Made by a program: the position numbers and the translations under genes
Notes under the pieces: model-generated
Seen by the model: only the letters and a program-made list of their open reading frames with translations
The model's database searches: none
What the model was told of the DNA's origin: nothing
Source of the DNA: Bin87 sp965220265
GTDB lineage: Bacteria; Chloroflexota; Dehalococcoidia; Lucifugimonadales; UBA3495
Direction: 5' to 3'
DNA length: 64,000 bases
Assembly (NCBI GenBank): GCA_965220265.1
Contig: CBDCPM010000004.1
Location: forward strand, 3,720,001 to 3,784,000
Shown: piece by piece, positions 59,935 through 64,000 of the stretch
Numbering within the stretch: position 1 is the stretch's first letter
Layout: each line of letters opens with the position of its first letter

Positions 59935-61301
59935 TGTTGTTGTATTACTCGTACGATTTTCCAGGTCAAGAAAAATGGGAGGGATCCGCGCGATACTTTT
60001 GGATTGACCGGGAGCCTCTTTCGCGGACTTTTGCCAAAGAGCTGCCGGCACCAGCCGCAGACCTGCTAGATGTCGTTGGCTTCATATATGCGGCAGACCG
60101 ACAGTCTCCTCGTAGATACCGGGGCGTGGCTACGGGTCAACGCAAATTCAACCTGCGGATCCCAGTGCGCCAACCCGGTGTCTGGTCTTCACCAAAACTG
60201 ACGCGGCGACTCCAAGAGTTGTTATGGTGGATCAGCGGAGACGTTTGGGCGTTCGAGTTTGTCGGTTCGAGGAAAACCCAGGAAATCCAGGGTGCACAGC
60301 GTTTCCTGTTCGACCTGCCGCCGAAAGCGCCAGTTTCGGTCTCCCTGTTCAGCGGCGGCCTCGATTCTCTCGCCGGTTTGGCGCGACACACGCTGGGTTC
60401 CCCGGGTGGCACCCGCATCTTGGTATCAGGTCGTACCCACGACAGGCTTGCCGGCCAGCAAAAGCGTCAGGTGCGCAGGATCAGAGCCGTTTGTGGTAGC
60501 ACGCTGCCCGTCGAGGGGCAGGACGTGTGGCACGTTTCCGTTCCTTACGGGATAAGTGCAGGAGGCAATAATAACGAAGAGAAAGGTCAGCGCACTCGCG
60601 CCTTGGTATTCCTTGCCGTTGGAGCGATCACCGCCATGCAGGCAGGCACAAACACCCTTTGGGTCTACGAAAACGGCATAGGGGCACTGAACTTACCCCT
60701 CAACGCAACTCAGATCGGTACGGACAATTACCGCGGCGTTCATCCGCGGTCGCTGTGCATGGCACAAGAGTTGTTCGAGTCAGCATTGGGACGACCCTGC
60801 CGAATCAGAAACCCATATCTCTTCACCACCAAAGCCGAAATGTGTAGGTCGTTGCGTCCCACCGGTCTCGCAGAGGTGGTCAGCGAAACGATGTCGTGTG
60901 ATGGCTACCCTCAGCGGGTGCGTAAACAATCCCAATGTGGTCACTGCACGTCTTGTATCCTCCGTCGGCAGGCTCTTCATTCTAGCGGACTGTCGCACTA
61001 TGATCCTGGGCAATCGTATCGATGCGACGTCTTTCACTCCCTGTGCAATTTTGACCAGGATCAAGCCCATGGATTCATGGTGATGTCCGAGCAAGTTAAG
61101 CAGATAGCCGGCTGCCTTGCCTCCGAAAATCCTTGGGGAAAGCTGGCGGCTGCTTTTCCAGAATTACTCAGAACCGTCGAAGTAATCGCAGCCGAGCCGG
61201 ATCTGACCAGTGAACAGGCTGAGGGCAACCTGCTTGGTCTTTTCCAAAATCACGTTCAAGAGTGGGCCGCGTTTTCCGCAGCCGTCGGGATTTCGGTGTA
61301 G
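59931..61301 (+). CDS. QueC-like PP-loop protein (defence-associated type)
   Basis: 456 residues. The PP-loop ATP site SLFSGGLDSLAG lies near residue 137, and a QueC-like zinc site appears as QCGHCTSCILRRQALHSSG near 343, with KAEMCRSL before it. QueC makes 7-cyano-7-deazaguanine, but this protein is about twice the size of housekeeping QueC, with an extra 130-residue N-terminal and a C-terminal region, and no other queuosine gene is nearby. QueC-like proteins of this kind occur in defence operons (QatC, and Cap9 in some CBASS). It is coupled to two small genes upstream and followed 9 bp later by an HTH-ImmA regulator gene. Confidence 0.85.
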   Translation: MMLLYYSYDFPGQEKWEGSARYFWIDREPLSRTFAKELPAPAADLLDVVGFIYAADRQSPRRYRGVATGQRKFNLRIPVRQPGVWSSPKLTRRLQELLWWISGDVWAFEFVGSRKTQEIQGAQRFLFDLPPKAPVSVSLFSGGLDSLAGLARHTLGSPGGTRILVSGRTHDRLAGQQKRQVRRIRAVCGSTLPVEGQDVWHVSVPYGISAGGNNNEEKGQRTRALVFLAVGAITAMQAGTNTLWVYENGIGALNLPLNATQIGTDNYRGVHPRSLCMAQELFESALGRPCRIRNPYLFTTKAEMCRSLRPTGLAEVVSETMSCDGYPQRVRKQSQCGHCTSCILRRQALHSSGLSHYDPGQSYRCDVFHSLCNFDQDQAHGFMVMSEQVKQIAGCLASENPWGKLAAAFPELLRTVEVIAAEPDLTSEQAEGNLLGLFQNHVQEWAAFSAAVGISV

Positions 61302-61310
61302 GAGGGTCCA

Positions 61311-61812
61311 ATGCAAGAAGCTTTTGTTGATACTGCTGACCCGAAGTTGCTGGGACTACGCCTTCAGGATGCACGCCGAGCGCGCGGCCTGACGCAGCAA
61401 CAGGTTGCCGATTCTATGGGCATGGCACGCACGACCGTCACTGCTCTTGAAAAAGGCGATCGCCGGATTCGGCCAGACGAATTGATCAGCCTGGCGCAGC
61501 TTTATAGCAGGTCTGTAGGCCACTTCGTAGGCTTAAGAGAAACCGTAAGTGATTTTTCCGTTCAATTCCGAACCGCGTTGAATGACACCAGCGGAGCAGA
61601 AACTCGGCAGGTGCTGAATCAAGGAGTCCACGATTTCCAGGACCTGTGTGAAGACTACCTGTACTTGGAAACGGTCAACGGCGTGCGTCCCCAGCAATCG
61701 TATCCAGCCCAGTATGCAGTGTCCGGCTTCCCACCTGAGGATACTGCTGAAGATGTGGCCGCCTCTGAAAGAAATCGGTTGGGACTTGGGGATGGACCGA
61801 TCCTAAACCTAA
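61311..61812 (+). pseudogene. HTH-ImmA/IrrE gene, 5' part, split by nested insertion sequences
   Basis: The N-terminal half of an XRE-ImmA fusion. A helix-turn-helix (LGLRLQDARRARGLTQQQVA then MARTTVTALEKGDRRIRPDE) covers about residues 16-70; a linker region continues to ERNRLGLGDGPILNL. The frame then enters an IS5-family element that starts at 61813 directly after a TAA target. Joining TAA at 61810-61812 to the sequence after 63538 restores the frame as ILNLREILENEVGL. The ATG at 61311 has an AGGAGG box overlapping the QueC-like stop. Confidence 0.9.
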
Positions 61813-61910
61813 GAGGGCGTCTAAAAAGGTTGAAATTGGGGTAGAGATACAGAGGCATGATAAAGGCGTTGGTCGTAACTTAGGGGTATGAAACGACCAG
61901 CGTATCCTAG

Positions 61911-62752
61911 GGGGTGTCGTCAAAACAGTGAGAGGGTGGTAAATTGCCGGTAACCGGGAGAGTGTGGAAGGTGGGGAGTATGACGGCAGCGCACCGGCGC
62001 CACGATATGACAGACGGTGTTTGGGAGCGGCTGAGGCTGTACCTGCCCGGGGGAGCAGGCAAGAGAGGTCGGCCGGCCCATGACAACCGGCGGTTTATCG
62101 ACGCCGTTTGCTGGGTTCTGCGCACCGGCGCTCCCTGGCGCGATTTGCCCCCGGACTACGGAGACTGGAAGAACACCCACCGCCGCTTCTGCCGCTGGCG
62201 GGACCGAGGTGTGTGGGCCGGACTGTTGGAGGAAGTGATGGATGACCCTGATTTCGAATGGCTGATGATAGACGCCAGCTACATCAAGGCCCATCCCCAC
62301 AGTGCCGGCGCTCGGGGCGGAAATCAGGCTATTGCCCGCACCAAAGGGGGCTGAACAGCAAGTTGCACCTGGCGGTGGACTCCCACGGAATGCCGGTAAG
62401 GCTGGCGGTTACTGGAGGCACGGTGGCCGACTGCTCTTTGGCGTTGCCCCTGATCGAGGGTATAGAGGCGGAGTGTCTGCTGGCGGACAAAGCCTATGAC
62501 ACCAATGAGATCATAGCCACCGCTCGGGCATCGGGAATGAACCCAGTGATACCGCCCAAAAGCAACCGGAGAGAAAAGCGGGACTACGACCAGGCACTGT
62601 ACAAGTTGCGGCACTTGGTGGAGAACGGATTCTTGGACTTCAAGCAGTGGCGCGGAGTGGCGACCCGTTATGCCAAGAGAGCGGCGTCATACCTGGCCAT
62701 TTGCCAACTCCGGGCAGTGATGATCTGGAGCAAACTCTTTTGACGACACCCC
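61911..62752 (+). mobile_element. IS5-family insertion sequence nested in copy 2
   Basis: 842 bp with 15-bp perfect inverted ends ggggtgtcgtcaaaa, flanked by a 4-bp target duplication CTAG (61907-61910 and 62753-62756). It interrupts the outer transposase gene after its ATG-AAA-CGA-CCA start. It is a different IS5-family member from the outer element. Confidence 0.93.
61944..62743 (+). CDS. Transposase of the nested IS (two frames, -1 shift)
   Basis: The first frame runs from about 61944 (real start likely ATG 61980, MTAAHRRHDMTDGVWERLRL) to the TGA at 62352-62354: RFIDAVCWVLRTGAPWRDLP and WLMIDASYIKAHPHS with the first catalytic Asp. A -1 shift at AAAGGGGG (62343-62350) leads into LNSKLHLAVDSHGMPVRLAV, ECLLADKAYDTNEII (second Asp) and LYKLRHLVENGFLDFKQW (Glu), ending at 62743. 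It appears intact. Confidence 0.87.
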
Positions 62753-62756
62753 CTAG

Positions 62757-63527
62757 CGACCTCAGCGACCGAGAATGGCAACTGCTCGAGCCCTTGTTGC
62801 CACCGCCCAAACCGGGCGGCCGACCCATCACCTACCCTCGTCGGGAGATCGTCAACGCCATCCGCTACGTGCTGCGCACTGGTTGCTCCTGGCGGATGCT
62901 GCCCCACGACCTGCCACCGTGGCGCATTGTCTTCCATTACTTCCGCACCTGGCGTCGTGATGGCGCCTGGCAACGGGTACATAGCGTCCTGCACGCCGAG
63001 CTGCGCCAGGCTCAGGGTCGCCAGGCCAGTCCCAGCGCGGCCATCATCGACAGCCAATCGGTGAAGACCACGGAAAAAGGGGGCCCAGAGGCTACGACGC
63101 CGGCAAGAAGGTGAAGGGCCGCAAGCGCCACATCGTGGTGGATACCCTGGGGCTGCCGCTGGCGGTGGCAGTGCATCCCGCCGACATTCAGGACCGGGAC
63201 GGCGCCCGGTTGGTGCTGGCCCGACTGCTGGGGCGGTTCCCTCGACTACAGCTGATCTGGGCTGATGGGGCCTACGGCGGCAAATTGGTAGAGTGGGCCA
63301 GGACGGTGGGCGGCTGGACCCTGGAGTTGGTGCGGCGCCCAGCACAGCAGCATACCTTTCAGGTCCTGCCCCGGCGGTGGGTCGTGGAGCGCACCTTCGG
63401 CTGGCTGAACCTGCAACGGCGGTTGAGCAAGGACTACGAAGCATTGTGTGAAACCACCGAAACCTGGATTTACATCGCAATGACCGGCCTCACCCTGCGC
63501 AGACTGGCCCGCCTTCCCCATTTTTAG
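62757..63527 (+). pseudogene. Outer IS5 transposase, 3' part after the nested insertion
   Basis: Continuation of the transposase whose first seven codons (MKRPAYP) are at 61888-61908. DLSDREWQLLEPLLPPPKPG and the rest of the DUF4096-type domain run to 63114; after a -1 shift at the A5G5 run (63074-63083) the catalytic part KGRKRHIVVDTLGLPLAVAV continues to TAG 63525-63527. The insertion removes its start, so it is not expressed as such. Confidence 0.88.
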
Positions 63528-63535
63528 ACACCCTC

Positions 63536-64000
63536 TAAGAGAGATTCTCGAAAACGAAGTAGGGCTGCGTATTTTCTACGCAGACTTGCCATCGAACCTC
63601 GCTGGGATCTTCACTTTCACAGAAGAATTGGGCGGCTGCGTTGCCATAAATGCGCGTCATCCCGAAGAGCGGCGGCGATGGTCATTGGCGCACGAATATG
63701 GTCATTTTCTCACCAGTCGGTTTCGTTCCGAAGTGACCCCGGTGAGTAGCCTCGGACGCGTCTCTGCATCAGAACGGCTCGCCGATGCTTTCGCCGCCGC
63801 GCTGCTGATGCCGGCGACTGGGCTGCGTCGCAGGTTCTACCAAATATCCCGCGCTGCCGAAGGAAACGTCACCGCAGCCGAGATATGCCGACTCGCCAAT
63901 TACTATTTCGTGTCCGTCGAGGCCATGATGCTCCGTCTTGAAGGGTTGAAGCTACTTCCTGGCGGCACTTGGGAACGACTGCGTGACAGAGGATTCAAGG
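63536..64000 (+). pseudogene. HTH-ImmA/IrrE gene, 3' part (runs off the window)
   Basis: After the TAA duplicate the interrupted gene resumes: REILENEVGLRIFYADLPSN, IFTFTEELGGCVAINARHPE, then the zinc motif SLAHEYGHFLTSRF near 63685 with the third ligand region ERLADAFAAALLMP near 63776. The frame is open to the last base. An HTH plus ImmA peptidase in one chain would act as a self-contained sensor-repressor for the QueC-like operon. Confidence 0.9.

Larger units (their letters stand above)
61813..63535 (+). mobile_element. IS5-family insertion sequence (copy 2), itself interrupted
   Basis: Ends are gagggcgtctaaaaag and (right, inverted) gagggtgtctaaaaat, 14 of 16 matching. The flanking TAA (61810-61812 and 63536-63538) is a perfect 3-bp target duplication. 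It is closely related to copy 1 at 42201-43078, in the same orientation. A second, different IS sits inside at 61911-62752, so this copy's own transposase is disrupted after codon 7. Confidence 0.92.

Noticed and set aside
42201..63535. Composite transposon formed by the two IS5 copies
   Set aside because: Copy 2 has its own TAA duplication inside the HTH-ImmA gene, showing an independent insertion; the outer flanks of the two copies do not form a matching duplication.

Overview
The window is GC-rich bacterial chromosome. Family content fits a Chloroflexota lineage of the SAR202/Dehalococcoidia type or a similar host-associated or marine member. The clues are a DUF3090-SCO1664 pair, F420-type LLM oxidoreductase, acyl-CoA dehydrogenase-like, enoyl-CoA hydratase, MetE-like and CaiB-remnant genes, DUF1800/DUF1501/NHL proteins and 4,5-dihydroxyphthalate-decarboxylase-like binding proteins. 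This placement is inference from gene content; there is no rRNA or other phylogenetic marker beyond one tRNA-Ala. A short dispersed repeat (core GCGAGCGAAGCGTGGCAATC) occurs at least eight times between genes.

Layout. 1-2.9 kb: 3' part of a type I restriction subunit R with an overlapping YgjP-type metallopeptidase. 3-6.4 kb: decayed zone (frameshifted MFS gene, CoA-transferase remnant, truncated DNA methyltransferase, a 163-bp MITE-like element) ending at tRNA-Ala(TGC). 6.4-41 kb: mostly metabolic accessory genes: lactonase and acyl-CoA-dehydrogenase-like enzymes, LLM oxidoreductase, two solute-binding-like proteins, gcvT-gcvH with a clear terminator, DUF3090-SCO1664, HAD phosphatase, modABC, Lin0512, YkgJ, SGNH hydrolase, a VapBC pair, a GMC/DUF1800/NHL/DUF1501 cluster, an unusual AT-richer three-gene membrane module (31.7-33.2 kb), MetE-like, nitroreductase, enoyl-CoA hydratase, a DUF2283 pair, alpha/beta hydrolase, MFS, cyclophilin and asparaginase.

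41-64 kb is a defence island. In order it holds: a truncated type ISP-like restriction gene cut by an IS1380 remnant that is itself cut by an IS5-family element; a two-gene CBASS operon (CD-NTase and Cap15-like effector), each gene carrying an in-frame stop; an HTH plus ImmA/IrrE peptidase pair; a divergently transcribed type III-like restriction system (res, PIN, mod); a RelE-UvrD fusion helicase; a QueC-like operon; and an HTH-ImmA gene broken by two nested IS5-family insertions.

The most striking object is a 3,610-bp transposon (50820-54429) with perfect 19-bp terminal inverted repeats and a perfect 7-bp target duplication. It carries its own one-polypeptide DNA methyltransferase-endonuclease and two small genes beside a zinc-ribbon DDE transposase. 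It has landed inside the mod gene of the resident restriction system; removing it and one target copy restores the mod reading frame exactly. Several defence genes here look inactivated (in-frame TGA/TAG, frameshifts, insertions), so the island is a site of both acquisition and decay. Some single-base frameshifts could instead be assembly errors.
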